Shown in pieces: positions 33,159 to 43,309 of a stretch of DNA of 64,000 bases. Source of the stretch: Lineus longissimus (taxonomy: Eukaryota; Nemertea; Pilidiophora; Heteronemertea; Lineidae). The stretch covers positions 10,418,001-10,482,000 of the forward strand of contig NC_088317.1 in NCBI RefSeq assembly GCF_910592395.1, in the 5' to 3' direction. Each line of letters opens with the position of its first letter. Position 1 is the first letter of the stretch. Below the pieces are notes generated by a model that searched no databases, was not told the origin of the DNA, and saw nothing but the letters and a program-made list of their open reading frames with translations. Both the position numbers and the translations under genes were made by a program.

Positions 33159-33860
33159 TTACTGCTTGATTATCTGTTTAAAGTCATCAAAAAGGTCTAG
33201 GGTGTGAATTTTCCCATTTTTATCTTTTGCCCTGACTTTTCCATTGGTGAACCACACAGCCTCGAACAGCCCCGACTCCTCTGCTTGGCGCACCAAGGAA
33301 ACGTTATCTCGAGTCATGTCTTCTGCAATCGATATTCCGGACCCCTTCAGCTGCTTCCTATTCGACAAAACAGAGTGCCTGAGCCCCCTGTCTTTGAACC
33401 GAATTATGATGGGCTTATACTTTTGCGTCATGGACTTCTTGGATTTCGGCAGTCTGTGGGCAGCAGATACGTCAGCAGGGGAAATCTCGATCTTAAGTTT
33501 CCTCCTTATGATGTTACAAACTACCTGCTTTACGTCCTCGTCTTTCTCCTCCTTTACATTGAACATTCGAGCATTGTCCTTTCTTGAGTACTGGGCCTGT
33601 CTGTTGAGCTCCTTCTTTGTTTCTTTTGGGCTAATGTAGCCTTTACTTTTGTCTAACTCAGTTTCTAAAACTTTCACACGTGTGTCCAGTTCATTTATTT
33701 TTCCATTCATTTCTTCTATCACATTTTTCAGATATGTACGTATTTGTTCCTTAAACTCCTTGAAACACGTTTCCATTTTGGAGTCAAAGTCTTTCAATGC
33801 TTTACCAGTACAAGAATCCTGAGACTCCTCCTCAAATTCACCAAGCAAATCCATTTTCAC
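33159..33860 (-). CDS. L1/Tx1-like ORF1 RNA-binding protein
   Basis: The 233-residue protein has an acidic start (MKMDLLGEFEEESQ), a coiled-coil-like region at about residues 25-75 (INELDTRVKVLETELDKSK) and an RRM/C-terminal region as in L1 ORF1p: ADVSAAHRLPKSK, YKPIIIRFKDRGLR, SIAEDMTRDN, then LFEAVWFTNGKVRAKDKNG near the end. Such proteins coat the LINE RNA and act as chaperones. No stop or frameshift is seen. Confidence 0.8.
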   Translation of the reverse strand: MKMDLLGEFEEESQDSCTGKALKDFDSKMETCFKEFKEQIRTYLKNVIEEMNGKINELDTRVKVLETELDKSKGYISPKETKKELNRQAQYSRKDNARMFNVKEEKDEDVKQVVCNIIRRKLKIEISPADVSAAHRLPKSKKSMTQKYKPIIIRFKDRGLRHSVLSNRKQLKGSGISIAEDMTRDNVSLVRQAEESGLFEAVWFTNGKVRAKDKNGKIHTLDLFDDFKQIIKQ

Positions 33861-34164
33861 AGTCTCTAATTCCTCACCTTGAATTTTTGCAATTTTTTTT
33901 CACCTGTGAGACGGTCCCTCCTGAACTTGATCCACCTGAACTTAGAGGGCGATCTCTTTTCTTGGTGAAAATTGAGTATAACCTTTCAACTGGTGTTTTA
34001 CTTGTAGCCTGGTCTGATTCTGACATCCTTATGTATCCATTTACCAAGAATGGGCTGCCTAGCTGTTTGCAGAGTCTCTGACTTTCTACATTTTCTGGAG
34101 CTCTTGGGTCTGCTTACTACAGGTGGCGGCCATGTTTTTTGCGGTCTTCTCAACTGACAATTCT

Positions 34165-35438
34165 AGTTTTGTTTCTATTTGCAGGTTTTTAAACCTAGTC
34201 TGAGAGTTTCGTAAATAATTTATATTTCTAAAATCGATTCGTCGCATTTCTATGTTCTGGTGTATTTCGCCATCTACACTTCTGAAGTGCAAGTGTAAGT
34301 CTGTCATGTTTCTGTGATGCTGGTCGAAAAACGTTTAGATTGCGTTAAATATGCAAATATGCGTTTAATAATCAAGTGCCAGTGGTTCATTATCATGCAC
34401 AGTGTGATGCATGGTTGGTAGTTTGTAAGGAATTCGGTAGCCTACACTCACTGACAGACATTTGATCTGTTCTGATGCTGTGCTACAGCTAGGCCTACTA
34501 GGGTATGTCTCCCCTTGGATTTATTTCAATTATTATATTTTGTCTTCGATTTCGAGTAACCTATGCGTACCATAAATGACATATGCCTAATAGTATGTAT
34601 TTTTCTGGATGAGCGCAGAGTGTGTCCACTATAAATCCATCCAGTGGGCCTGTGTTGGACATTTATAGACATGGTTGTGACTCCAAGACATGTAGAGACG
34701 AGTTCGTGACTCGGAGAGACGGGTTGTCCATAATGAGGTGAGGTTGTGACTCTGAGACAGGTTGTGCATGATGAGACAAGGTTGTGACTTGCAAGGTTGT
34801 GATTCTGGAGACAAGTTCAAGAATGTAAACTAGGGAGTGGTGTCTGCTGTCTACTTTGTTATCTATTTTGAAATTTTTTGAAAAAAAAAGATTTATCTAC
34901 ATGTAGGCGTAGTGATTGTACAGCTGTTTGTATCAAGATATAAAGTAGTGACTGATGAATGATGAATCATTCATAATTTTTTTTTCTATTTTCAGATACT
35001 AGGTGCTGATACCCATTGTCTTCGCTGAATTTGGTAGCTGTTGTAGTACTGTAGTATTGAATTTGCCTCCCCATCAAGGAATCGCCTTGTATCTATTCTA
35101 TTCCATAGCACCATCTTGATCAGGGATTCCCGTGTAATTTTTTTACTTGTTTACCAACTCTTTGTTGTTGTCTTTTCTTCAGTGCAACTAACACCATCCC
35201 AAACATTTGACTGCATCAACACACTAGCCCTCCCTCCTGTTCACCAGTTCAGCTGAGCGCCAGGCCCTTGGGCCTCTTGTTTTAGCATTTTGCGGGGCAT
35301 TGTGTCGCCCCTCAATCACAATTCGTTAGCTTCCGTGTAGCGTACAGTGCATGTGTATGTGCATTTTACTTAGTGTACGCACGGGTGAACATTTTACATA
35401 GTAAGTGCACCCACAATTAAATATTCGGGAATCACTCC
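34165..35438. other. unannotated stretch between the LINE and the LTR element
   Basis: No coding gene is recognised. A degenerate repeat of GTTGTGACTC-like units occurs at about 34670-34815. The family-2 3' end lies at 35249-35282. The last part reads directly, without the LTR element, into the ORF at 41657. Confidence 0.5.
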
Positions 35439-35572
35439 TGTTACGATATAACTGTATAGTGAGACCGAGTTGTGTCCCCCTCTATATTCAGTAGTTGGTA
35501 ATAAACGTATTTGCACCAACACTGAGTCGTCTCAATCAATACGAGCCCTATCTAGCTCACGGACTCGTAACA
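35439..35572 (+). repeat. 5' LTR
   Basis: It is 134 bp, TG...CA bounded, with AATAAA at 35500-35505, and identical over its length to the 3' LTR as read by eye. Confidence 0.95.
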
Positions 35573-35590
35573 TGGTGACAGAAGTGGTGA
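35573..35590 (+). promoter_or_regulatory. primer-binding site candidate
   Basis: TGGTGACAGAAGTGGTGA starts immediately after the 5' LTR with TGG, the complement of a tRNA CCA end. The tRNA is not assigned. Confidence 0.6.
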
Positions 35591-35814
35591 AGGTTCGCCA
35601 GATGGAGATTCTGTAGAGCTAGTTCGTCAGTGAAATAGCCGCCTCAAGCCCCCACACTTCGCCTCTCAAATTCTAAAAACGTGCTCGCCTGGAAGCAGCC
35701 ATTGTTACAGCCAACCTTGACCTAGGCTCAAAGTAATGACACTTTCGTAGTACCTGGCACGCTCGAATGTACTTCTGAAACCTCGTCTCCAGGACTAATC
35801 GATACACTGTTTAA

Positions 35815-36987
35815 ATGGACACACTACATGCGAACATGTACGAAGCTCAAGCTGAAAATGCAGTTCCTGCCAATCCTGCCCCTCCGATCATACAGAGTTC
35901 AGTTCCACTTCCCCACAAGCTAGATGTCAAGGGAAACCTTTCCCAGAATTGGAAACGTTGGAAACAAGTATGGAACTCTTATGAGATCGTCACAAATCTC
36001 AGAGTGCAAAGTGATGAATACAGAACTGCGACATTCGTCACTTGTGTCGGCCCAGAGGCCCTAGAGATTTATAATTCCCTACCATTCGAGGAAGAGGAGG
36101 ACAAACAGGATATAACTAAAATCATTGATTTAATGGAAAATCATTGTCTCGGTGTAACAAACACGATCTATGAACGGTACATATTCAACAACCGTGACCA
36201 AAAGTCTGGTGAAACGATAGATGAATATTGTACACAACTAAAGTCCCTCGCGCAAACTTGTGAATTTCTAAATCTCAAGGATGAACTGATCCGAGACAGA
36301 ATTGTCTGTGGCATCTCGGATGATGGTGTCCGCAAGAAGCTCCTACAACAGAGCAAGCTGACATTAAAGTTGTGCATTGACATTTGCCGTGCAGCTGAGA
36401 CCACTACCGCTCAAGTCAAGGCGATGAAATCTAGTACAAGTGACTCTGTGCTTAAATTCTCAAGCAGAAAATCCTCTAAAGGTTCTTCAAGAGGTCAACA
36501 TAATCGTGGAAGAGGTGGAAGCTCCAAACATGACTCTAAAACTCAAATGACTCTGAAATTTGACTGTAGATATTGTGGCTATAAACATGATAAAGACAGG
36601 AACAAGTGTCCTGCACTTAACGAAACATGTAACCTTTGCAATCGCGTTGGGCATTTCAGCCGCAAATGCCACTCTAGAAGCGCAAAAGAAAAGTCGCGAA
36701 ACAAGCATGTTCATGCCCTCGATGATGAAACTACCGACGAAACTGAAACTGACACGGATGGGGACATCTTATCTATCAATAACTCAAACAAGGGTTACAA
36801 GCGCAAAATATTCGCGAACATGTGTCTCGGTGAGAAGGGCGAGTGCATCACTAAATTTCAAGTTGACTGTGGTGCCACCTGCAATGTAATTAGTGAACTA
36901 GATCTGCCGCTTGGAACTAAAATTAGCCCCACCGATAAAATTAGCCCCAACTTACTACTTACAGCTCAGATAAAATTGTGCCGATAG
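35815..36987 (+). CDS. Gag and protease start of LTR element 1 (frame breaks at end)
   Basis: The 390-codon frame begins with a capsid-like region (LPHKLDVKGNLSQNWKRWKQ, then FVTCVGPEALEIYNSLPFEE). Two zinc-knuckle-like motifs follow (CRYCGYKHDKDRNKC and CNLCNRVGHFSRKC), then the aspartic protease start (KFQVDCGATCNVI, where DCGAT takes the place of D-S/T-G-A). Near 36930 a direct duplication of AAAATTAGCCCC followed by a frame change breaks the protein; the protease continues in another frame at about 36945-37220. It would form the particle and package RNA. Confidence 0.85.
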   Translation: MDTLHANMYEAQAENAVPANPAPPIIQSSVPLPHKLDVKGNLSQNWKRWKQVWNSYEIVTNLRVQSDEYRTATFVTCVGPEALEIYNSLPFEEEEDKQDITKIIDLMENHCLGVTNTIYERYIFNNRDQKSGETIDEYCTQLKSLAQTCEFLNLKDELIRDRIVCGISDDGVRKKLLQQSKLTLKLCIDICRAAETTTAQVKAMKSSTSDSVLKFSSRKSSKGSSRGQHNRGRGGSSKHDSKTQMTLKFDCRYCGYKHDKDRNKCPALNETCNLCNRVGHFSRKCHSRSAKEKSRNKHVHALDDETTDETETDTDGDILSINNSNKGYKRKIFANMCLGEKGECITKFQVDCGATCNVISELDLPLGTKISPTDKISPNLLLTAQIKLCR

Positions 36988-38069
36988 GCAAGTCGGTTCT
37001 CAAACTCACAAATCCGAAAACTCTAAAGAAGCATCGCACTGAATTCGTGATTGTTGGTGGAAAAGCTCAACCAATCATAGGTGCTCGCACAGCACAGCGC
37101 ATGAAGTTAATAGAGGTACGTCATGACAACATTGCTGCGATAGACTCTAGCCATGGCCTCACAAAGGAGGATCTGCGCAAGCGTTTCCCGGAAGTATTCG
37201 ACGGAGGCATTGGTCGCTTTAAAGGGGAACCGCTTTAAAGGGGAACCGTCTCGAAATTGACGAAACCGTTCCGCCTGTCAAACAGTATGTGCGCAAAGTA
37301 CCAATAGCACTCAAAAAACCGCTCCAGAAGGAACTAGACAAACTTGAAAGCCTCAACATCATCAAAAAGGTGGACTCTCCCACAGATTGGGTCTCCAGTC
37401 TAGTTGCCGTCAAGAAACCAAATGGAACCTTAAGAATCTGCATTGACCCCAAACCACTAAACTGTGCACTAAAACGGAGCCACTATCCATTACCTGTGGT
37501 GGACGACTTACTGCCCGAGCTCGCCAATGTGAAGGTATATTCCGTCTTGGACGTCAAAAATGGGTACTGGCACGTAGAACTTGACGAACCATCCTCGCTT
37601 CTAACTACATTTGGGACCCCCTTTGGGCGCTTTAGGTGGTTGCGACTCCCATTCGGAGTGAAACCCGCGTCTGAGATCTTTCAGCGCCACCTCGACCAGG
37701 TCATAAATGGCGCAAAAGGTGTTGAACTGATAGCTGATGACATGCTCATAACTGGAGAGGGAGACACTATAGAAGATGCTATCAAGGATCACGATCAAAA
37801 CATCATTTCTCTACTCGAACGCTGCAGAGAGAACAACACAAAACTTAACTGGGACAAGCTCAAGTTCAAACTTTCAGAAGTTGATTTTAGTGGACACTTG
37901 TTCACAACGAACGGACTCAAAGCTGACCCTAAGAAGGTCGAAGCCATCGCTAACATGCCAAAACCCACAGATGTTGCTGGAGTACAGCGTCTCATTGGCA
38001 TGATAAACTACCTGTCCCGATTTCTCAAAGGCTTATCAGACGCCTGCGAACCGCTCCGAGAACTAACCA
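36945..38069 (+). pseudogene. protease end and reverse transcriptase of LTR element 1
   Basis: The protease tail (FVIVGGKAQPIIGARTAQRM) leads to the linker FPEVFDGGIGRF, where a 16-base direct duplication (37209-37240, CGCTTTAAAGGGGAAC twice) shifts the frame. The RT then follows: KVDSPTDWVSSLVAVKKPNG, YSVLDVKNGYWHVELD, FGRFRWLRLPFGVKPASE, IADDMLITG and FSGHLFTTNGLKADPKKVEA. IADD in place of YVDD is usual in this Gypsy branch and is not a lesion. The frame is cut by the foldback element after LRELTKKD. Confidence 0.85.
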
Positions 38070-38077
38070 AGAAAGAT

Positions 38078-39176
38078 GGTATCTGCCCATTCCGCCTCAA
38101 CCTTATTCGCCTTATCCAATTTTGCCTTCTCCCATTTAGCCTTCTCCTAACTTGCCTTTTCTCAATCCGCCTTCTACGATTTCGCCATCGTCTTATCTCG
38201 CCTTTGTTCCAATTGGCCTTCTTCCTAACTCGCCTTCCTCTCATCTTGCCTCATCCTAGTTTGCCTTTTCTTATTTCGCCTTTGTCCTATTCTGCCTTGG
38301 TTCCATCCTGCCTTATCTCATCTTGCCTTTTCTTGATTGACCTTTATGTCAATTCGCCTTCTTCCCGTTTTGCCTTCTCCCGTTTCGCCATATCTCACCT
38401 CGCCTTTTATCAATCCAAAAGTTGGTTTTGGAGATACATGTAAGCTTACATGTAGATGGTTCAGAAGTTATGAAGATTTGAAAATATTGGTAATTAAGCA
38501 ACAGCCTTGGGTAGGGTACCAAAACATAATTCGTGGAAACACTCTTATATGAAAGATTGGCCCCACAAACATGGGTAAAACATGGGTAAAAGAGACAAAA
38601 GTCTTTTGTAATATGGTATGTAATGTAATATGACTATAATGGCTGAGAAGTTATCTACACTTGTAATTTTGGCAATGTCCACCGGGTTTTGGTTGCGGGT
38701 ACCCCCGAATGGACCCTAGAAGCCCTTCAACACTGTTGAAGACACTTTCATATGAAAGATTGACTCAACAAACATGGGTAAAGACACCAAGTTTGTTGCA
38801 AAGTAGGAAGAAGGCGAAATGGGAAGAAGGCGAAATAATACAAAGGCGGGGCGGGTAAAGGCGAGATAGGATGAAGGCGAATTAGGACAAAGGTAAATTA
38901 GGACAAGGTGAAATAGGAGAAGGCAGATTAAGACAATGGCAAACTGAGACGAAGGCAAGAATGGATAAGGCAACTTGTGATAAGGCAAGATAAAACAGAG
39001 GCAAAATAGCATAAGGCGAAAAATGAAAAGGCGAAAAAAGACAAAGGCGAGATAGAATAAGGCGGATTGGGAAGAGGCAAAATTGGAAAAGGCGAAATAG
39101 GAGAAGGCGAAATGTATATTTTTTAAAGGCAAAATGGGAAAAGGCGAAAAAAGACAAGGCGAAATGGGCATGAACC
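38078..39176. mobile_element. TU-like foldback element with tandem-repeat arms
   Basis: Two long inverted arms (about 38078-38425 and 38808-39176) consist of degenerate 13-17 bp units close to TTCGCCTTNTCCTA (left) and TAGGANAAGGCGAA (right). The outer ends are GGTATCTGCCCATTCCGCCT and, reversed, GGTTCATGCCCATTTCGCCT. AGAAAGAT is duplicated at 38070-38077 and 39177-39184, an 8-bp TSD (9 if the neighbouring G is counted). The ~380-base core is unique. Long arms of short tandem units and 8-bp TSDs match the TU foldback elements known in sea urchins. No transposase is present. Confidence 0.85.
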
Positions 39177-39184
39177 AGAAAGAT

Positions 39185-40588
39185 GCCGAATGGTTATGGA
39201 CTGCAAACCACGACGCTGCCTTCGAAAAGTTAAAACACTTGACAACAACAGCTCCAGTGCTCAGATACTTTGATGTCCATGAAGACACCACCATACAATG
39301 TGATGCGTCCGACACTGGCTTGGGTGCAGCCATAATGCAAAAGGAACAACCTGTTGCCTACGCTAGCAGGGCTCTCACGTCGGCCGAGCGCAATTACGCT
39401 CAAATAGAAAAGGAGTTACTGGCCATTGTTTATGCGACAAAGAAGTTCCATCAATACACGTATGGCCGAAAGGTGATAGTTGAATCAGACCATCGCCCAT
39501 TAGAATCCATCCAGAGAAAACCCCTTTTGTCAGCGCCAAAGCGATTACAACGAATGCTTCTCAGCCTTCAAGCGTACGACATCGAAATCAAGTACAAGAA
39601 AGGAAACGAAATGTTTCTAGCAGACACACTAAGCAGAGCCTATCTCCAGAGTGAAGACCACCATGACACCCGTCAGAATGTTGTTCTACAGTTCCAATCA
39701 ATTCGAATGACAGACTACACACCAATCTCAAGTACAACACTCAGAGAAATTCAACATGCCACACAGGATGATGAAGATCTCCAGGAACTCAAGTCTGTCA
39801 TCCTGCAAGGGTGGCCAATCAACAAACGAGACTTGTCAACTGCGTGCACGCCCTACTTCAACATCAGAGATGAGTTGTCTGTGGAGAACAACATAATATT
39901 TCGAGGACAACAGCAATGCCTAGTTCCAAGATCTATGCGACGTAAAATCCTACAACGCCTGCATCAATCACATGATGGCATAGAAGCCTGCCGAAGAAGA
40001 GCTAGAGACTGTGTATACTGGCCTGACATCAATGCTGAGATAGCCGCTTTGATCGAACAATGTGATACTTGCCAGACCTTCATGAGAAAGCAACAAAAGG
40101 AAACACTACAACCACACCTGATACCTGACCTGCCTTGGACAAAAGTTGGTTCAGATCTGTTTTCCATCAATCAGGAGGACTACCTTGTTTGTGTAGACTA
40201 CTACAGTGATTTTTTCGAACTAGACAAGCTACAAACCAAAACAGCCAGTGAAGTGATTGAAAAGATGAAAAGCCACTTTGCACGCCATGGAATCCCTACA
40301 GAAGTAGTTTCTGATAATATTCCATACAATGCCAAAGACTTCGCCACTTTTGCCAAAACATATGGATTCAAACACACCACCATATCCCCTGGACATTCAC
40401 AATCAAATGGCAAAGTAGAAAGCGCAGTGAAAATCGCGAAACGTCTGATAAAGAAATCCCTCCACTCAAGAACAGACTTACACCTATCGCTTCTACAGAT
40501 TCGAAATACCCCAACAGAAGGCATGCAAAGTTCTCCAGCACAGCGCCTGTTTAGTCGTCGTACAAGGATAGGACCCAGCTACCCATAA
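39185..40588 (+). CDS. RNase H and integrase of LTR element 1
   Basis: The RNase H part reads IQCDASDTGLGAAIMQK, SAERNYAQIEKELLAIVYA and VESDHRPLESI. The integrase has a zinc-binding HHCC domain (LHQSHDGIEACRRRARDCVY, CDTCQTF) and the catalytic core with three acidic residues: GSDLFSINQEDYLVCVDYYS, VVSDNIPYNAKDF and GHSQSNGKVESAVKIAKR. It stops at 40588 through a frame change; the C-terminal domain continues at 40590-41070. The open frame begins inside the foldback arm, which supplies only spurious codons. Confidence 0.88.
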   Translation, partial: AEWLWTANHDAAFEKLKHLTTTAPVLRYFDVHEDTTIQCDASDTGLGAAIMQKEQPVAYASRALTSAERNYAQIEKELLAIVYATKKFHQYTYGRKVIVESDHRPLESIQRKPLLSAPKRLQRMLLSLQAYDIEIKYKKGNEMFLADTLSRAYLQSEDHHDTRQNVVLQFQSIRMTDYTPISSTTLREIQHATQDDEDLQELKSVILQGWPINKRDLSTACTPYFNIRDELSVENNIIFRGQQQCLVPRSMRRKILQRLHQSHDGIEACRRRARDCVYWPDINAEIAALIEQCDTCQTFMRKQQKETLQPHLIPDLPWTKVGSDLFSINQEDYLVCVDYYSDFFELDKLQTKTASEVIEKMKSHFARHGIPTEVVSDNIPYNAKDFATFAKTYGFKHTTISPGHSQSNGKVESAVKIAKRLIKKSLHSRTDLHLSLLQIRNTPTEGMQSSPAQRLFSRRTRIGPSYP

Positions 40589-40589
40589 C

Positions 40590-41070
40590 AAACATTCAGT
40601 TAAAGCCAAAGACTCTGGAAGACGTCAACAGCAAAAAGAAGAAGAAAATCGCAAAGCAAGTCCGAATCTATGATGCAAAAGCAAAGGACCTCCCAGAATT
40701 GAAAATTGGTAACAACGTCCGCGTACGATCCATCCGACCATATCAAAAGGAATGGCAGAAAGGACAAATAGACAAGCGCAATGATAGATCGTATGAACTT
40801 CTTATGGATGATGGCACTAAGATTCGCAGGAATAGAAGATTCATTCGCGCAACCTCCGAACCGTTCACTACTAGTATCAGACCTGATCAAGACACCGAAC
40901 CGCCACTTGTGTTCGATGATCATCACAACACATCAGCCCCTCCAAGCTCAGTGGACAAACCCCCACGCGAGAATCACTCTCCATCAGATGACGCTCCCAT
41001 GGAACATCCGCAGCTCCGCACAACTCGTTCTGGACGCACTGTGAGACGGCCAGACAAGTTAAACTTATAA
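40590..41070 (+). pseudogene. integrase C-terminal region of LTR element 1
   Basis: Out of frame with the integrase core, but continuous in sense: LPITNIQLKP, KKIAKQVRIYDAKAKDLPEL, IGNNVRVRSIRPYQKEWQKG (an SH3-like integrase C-terminal domain), YELLMDDGTKIRRNRRFIR, and the usual end TRSGRTVRRPDKLNL. A small insertion near 40585 explains the shift. Confidence 0.75.
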
Positions 41071-41491
41071 TGCGCGCCAAGAAACAACTTAAGCGTTCAT
41101 TGATGACACCTTTACTTCCGCCATAAGACTAACGTCGGAGTAAAGTTATAGCCTATTTAGTATTATAATTAATATAATATACCCGCACACGTATATCCTC
41201 TGATACGTATATCCGCGCACTAAAGTCGTGTATCTACAATTTCATAGTCTATGATTATCTTTGTTGATGTGGTTACTTACCATAACTTTCGACTAGCCGC
41301 AGATTGCGATGATTTGTTTAATTTTCTTTGTTTATGTGGTTACTTACCATAACTTTCGACTAGCCGCAGATTGCGATGATTTGTTTAGTTTTCTTATAAC
41401 TTTGACTTTCAATATTGATTATTAGCATTTCATTCTATTAGTAAGTGCTCTCTTACATTATAGCTAGCTTGGCCATTGGACTCCTCTAAAC

Positions 41492-41500
41492 AAAAGGGGA
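41492..41500 (+). promoter_or_regulatory. polypurine tract
   Basis: AAAAGGGGA directly precedes the 3' LTR. Confidence 0.8.
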
Positions 41501-41634
41501 TGTTACGATATAACTGTATAGTGAGACCGAGTTGTGTCCCCCTCTATATTCAGTAGTTGGTAATAAACGTATTTGCACCAACACTGAGTCGTCTCAATCA
41601 ATACGAGCCCTATCTAGCTCACGGACTCGTAACA
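41501..41634 (+). repeat. 3' LTR
   Basis: Identical to the 5' LTR, with AATAAA at 41562-41567. Confidence 0.95.
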
Positions 41635-41656
41635 AATCCTATTCATATTCAAATAA

Positions 41657-42036
41657 CGATGCCAGCTCGCTGTGAAGGGTTACCGCTGGAGACGTGTCCG
41701 TACCAAGCGAAGGATAACACGGTCTTATGGAGATCCTGTGACCTTTGGCTTTGTCCTAAGTGCGAAGAATCGCGGGCGAACGGCCCCGTGGATACGTCCA
41801 GTACGCTAATGCCGACCTCGACAAATCTGGCGACAACGAATTCGATGGCGACGAAACTAGCTAGTTTGGCAGAGCTATCTGGAGCGAAGGACAGTCCGAA
41901 TCTAGTGCAGGTTTTTATGAACTCTCTTGACATTATTTTTGCATATGCTCAGAATGACATTAAAGTGACCTGTTCACGACAAAACGACCTATCTGACGCA
42001 ATAGTACAGCCTCGCTTTCAATTCCCGCGCAAATGA
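41657..42036 (+). CDS. cysteine-rich ORF resembling non-LTR ORF1 or host zinc-finger N terminus
   Basis: From ATG at 41657 the 126-codon frame starts MPARCEGLPLETCPYQAKDN and then CDLWLCPKCEESR, a compact set of six cysteines like the zinc-finger N terminus common in ORF1 or gag-like proteins of invertebrate retroelements (from memory). A Ser/Thr-rich linker and a short possible coiled region (LVQVFMNSLDIIFAYAQND) follow. The LTR element inserted 23 bases before this ATG, in what would be its leader. No further ORF of such an element is seen downstream, so it is probably a fragment. Confidence 0.4.
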
Positions 42037-43309
42037 TAATCAGAACGAGGATGAATGAAACATGGCGCTCCGCTGTCAATCATTGCGTGACGTCACTACT
42101 ATGGAATTTTACTACGAAACTCATGAATGAATGACCACGTGATCCTGGCGATTTGACAAATAGGTATCAAATTGGCCCGATGATGGTAGTGAAACGAGGC
42201 AAATTATGTAATGCGTGTATGGGTATACCTTTACTTAGTAATAGAAACCTTGAAACGAAGATGGATGCTGAAGAGAGCGGGAATTTTTATCGATTTCTGT
42301 CATACTTGCGGAACCAGAGCCCGAGGAGTTATCGGGAGCCGACGAAAGCCGTGCTGGTGCAGATGACCTGGAGAAATGGATGCTCGACATGGGCTTTAGT
42401 CCACGGCCACGTTCGGCCAGCCCGGTGTCATCGCCCCTAGCCGGACCATCTGAAGCACACGAGGTGGAAGCCGGCGCGATTAGGCCCGTCGGTCCATTGC
42501 CGTTAGCATTGAGCACTCCCCAGCGTTTGCCAATTTCCCTGACTAGCGCGGGAGCCGAACGTCTGCCAACTCCTCGCCCCTCAATAATCCCCAGGCCTAG
42601 TCCCTCTACTGCTGCTGCTGGATCCTCAACAGTATGCAAGTGCAGGAACATGTGCGCGACGAAATCATGTCCATGCAAGTAGGCGAAGAAGCAGTGTCAC
42701 GATATTTGCAAGTGCCTGAACACCAGATGCAAGAACCGGGGACAGGTTGGTTTATTTTTCCTCATTGTTCATTGTTATTGCCTCTATTTTTCAAGCATAA
42801 ACCAGGGTGACCTTATAGAGAAACTCAAACTTCCAGTGTAAAATAACACGAGAGGTTCCAATTCTCAGTACTGGCCTGTTTTGGCTTTCTGCCGTCGTCC
42901 GTCACATCCAGAATTTTTCAAGTTTGATTGGCATATCAGAGGAAATTCAAACTCAAACTTTTTACACAAAAATCTTTTTTTTTTTAGCTGTTGTTCATTT
43001 TCATACAGCTGGCTAAAACATATGCATTTACACATTGTACATTGTATATATTTAAATAGTAATATTTCTTATTGTTACAGATTCAACATTCAACCCGATG
43101 CAAGACAGAGGGAAAAGTAGCAGCCCCTACTTCAAAACGTGCCTCAGCTGCCCCTGCAGTTGCCCTAAATTTATCAATACACCAGGTAATATGTGATACT
43201 AACCTCATTACTTTATTTAAAACCAAAAAAATAAATGAATGCCTGGACTACTCTTTAGCAAAGAAATTCACAAAGTAATTATTTATAAATCCCTTGTATT
43301 CAAGCTATG

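Larger units (their letters stand above)
22840..34148 (-). mobile_element. full-length L1/Tx1-like LINE, interrupted twice
   Basis: The 16-base duplication CTCAACTGACAATTCT flanks the element (22824-22839 and 34149-34164). Read on the minus strand it has a ~290-base 5' region, ORF1, a spacer, ORF2 and an A-rich 3' end. Removing the Harbinger (28321-32440) and the Helentron derivative (24150-25324) leaves about 6.0 kb, a normal length for this group. Apart from the insertions, no lesion is seen in either ORF, so it was probably competent when it landed. Confidence 0.9.
21148..35282 (+). mobile_element. family-2 Helentron-like repeat, copy 2, interrupted by the nest
   Basis: The left end (AGCTCAGCTGACT hairpin, GTGGCGTCCGTC, (CATC)n) and similarity to copy 1 continue to about 21957, where a family-3 repeat starts. 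The only family-2 right end downstream is at 35249-35282 (TTCAGCTGAGCGCCAGGCCC, then TTGGGCCTCTTGT). The two halves together would give about 1.9 kb. That both halves are one copy is inferred; a separate 3' fragment at 35.2 kb is possible. Confidence 0.5.
35439..41634 (+). mobile_element. Ty3/Gypsy LTR retrotransposon 1
   Basis: Identical 134-bp LTRs (TGTTACG...GTAACA) bound the element; the flanks ACTCC and AATCC look like a 5-bp duplication with one change. In order: a primer-binding-like site starting TGG right after the 5' LTR, gag-protease, reverse transcriptase, RNase H, integrase, and a polypurine tract AAAAGGGGA before the 3' LTR. The RT-RNase H-integrase order defines Ty3/Gypsy. There are frameshifts near 36950, 37230 and 40590, and a 1.1-kb foldback element sits in pol. 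Confidence 0.92.

Noticed and set aside
33204-33639. 127- and 131-codon + strand ORFs
   Set aside because: Antisense shadows of the LINE ORF1.
37736-37744. IADD instead of YVDD in the RT of LTR element 1 taken as a dead active site
   Set aside because: ADD is normal in this Gypsy branch; the second Asp pair is intact.
38008-39333. Phe/Leu/Ser-rich ORFs such as those at 38716-39333 and 38882-39157
   Set aside because: They are translations of the short tandem repeats in the foldback arms.
42235-42678. 147-codon minus-strand ORF opposite the CXC-like exon
   Set aside because: Shadow of the + strand Pro/Ser-rich exon; no motif or splice support.
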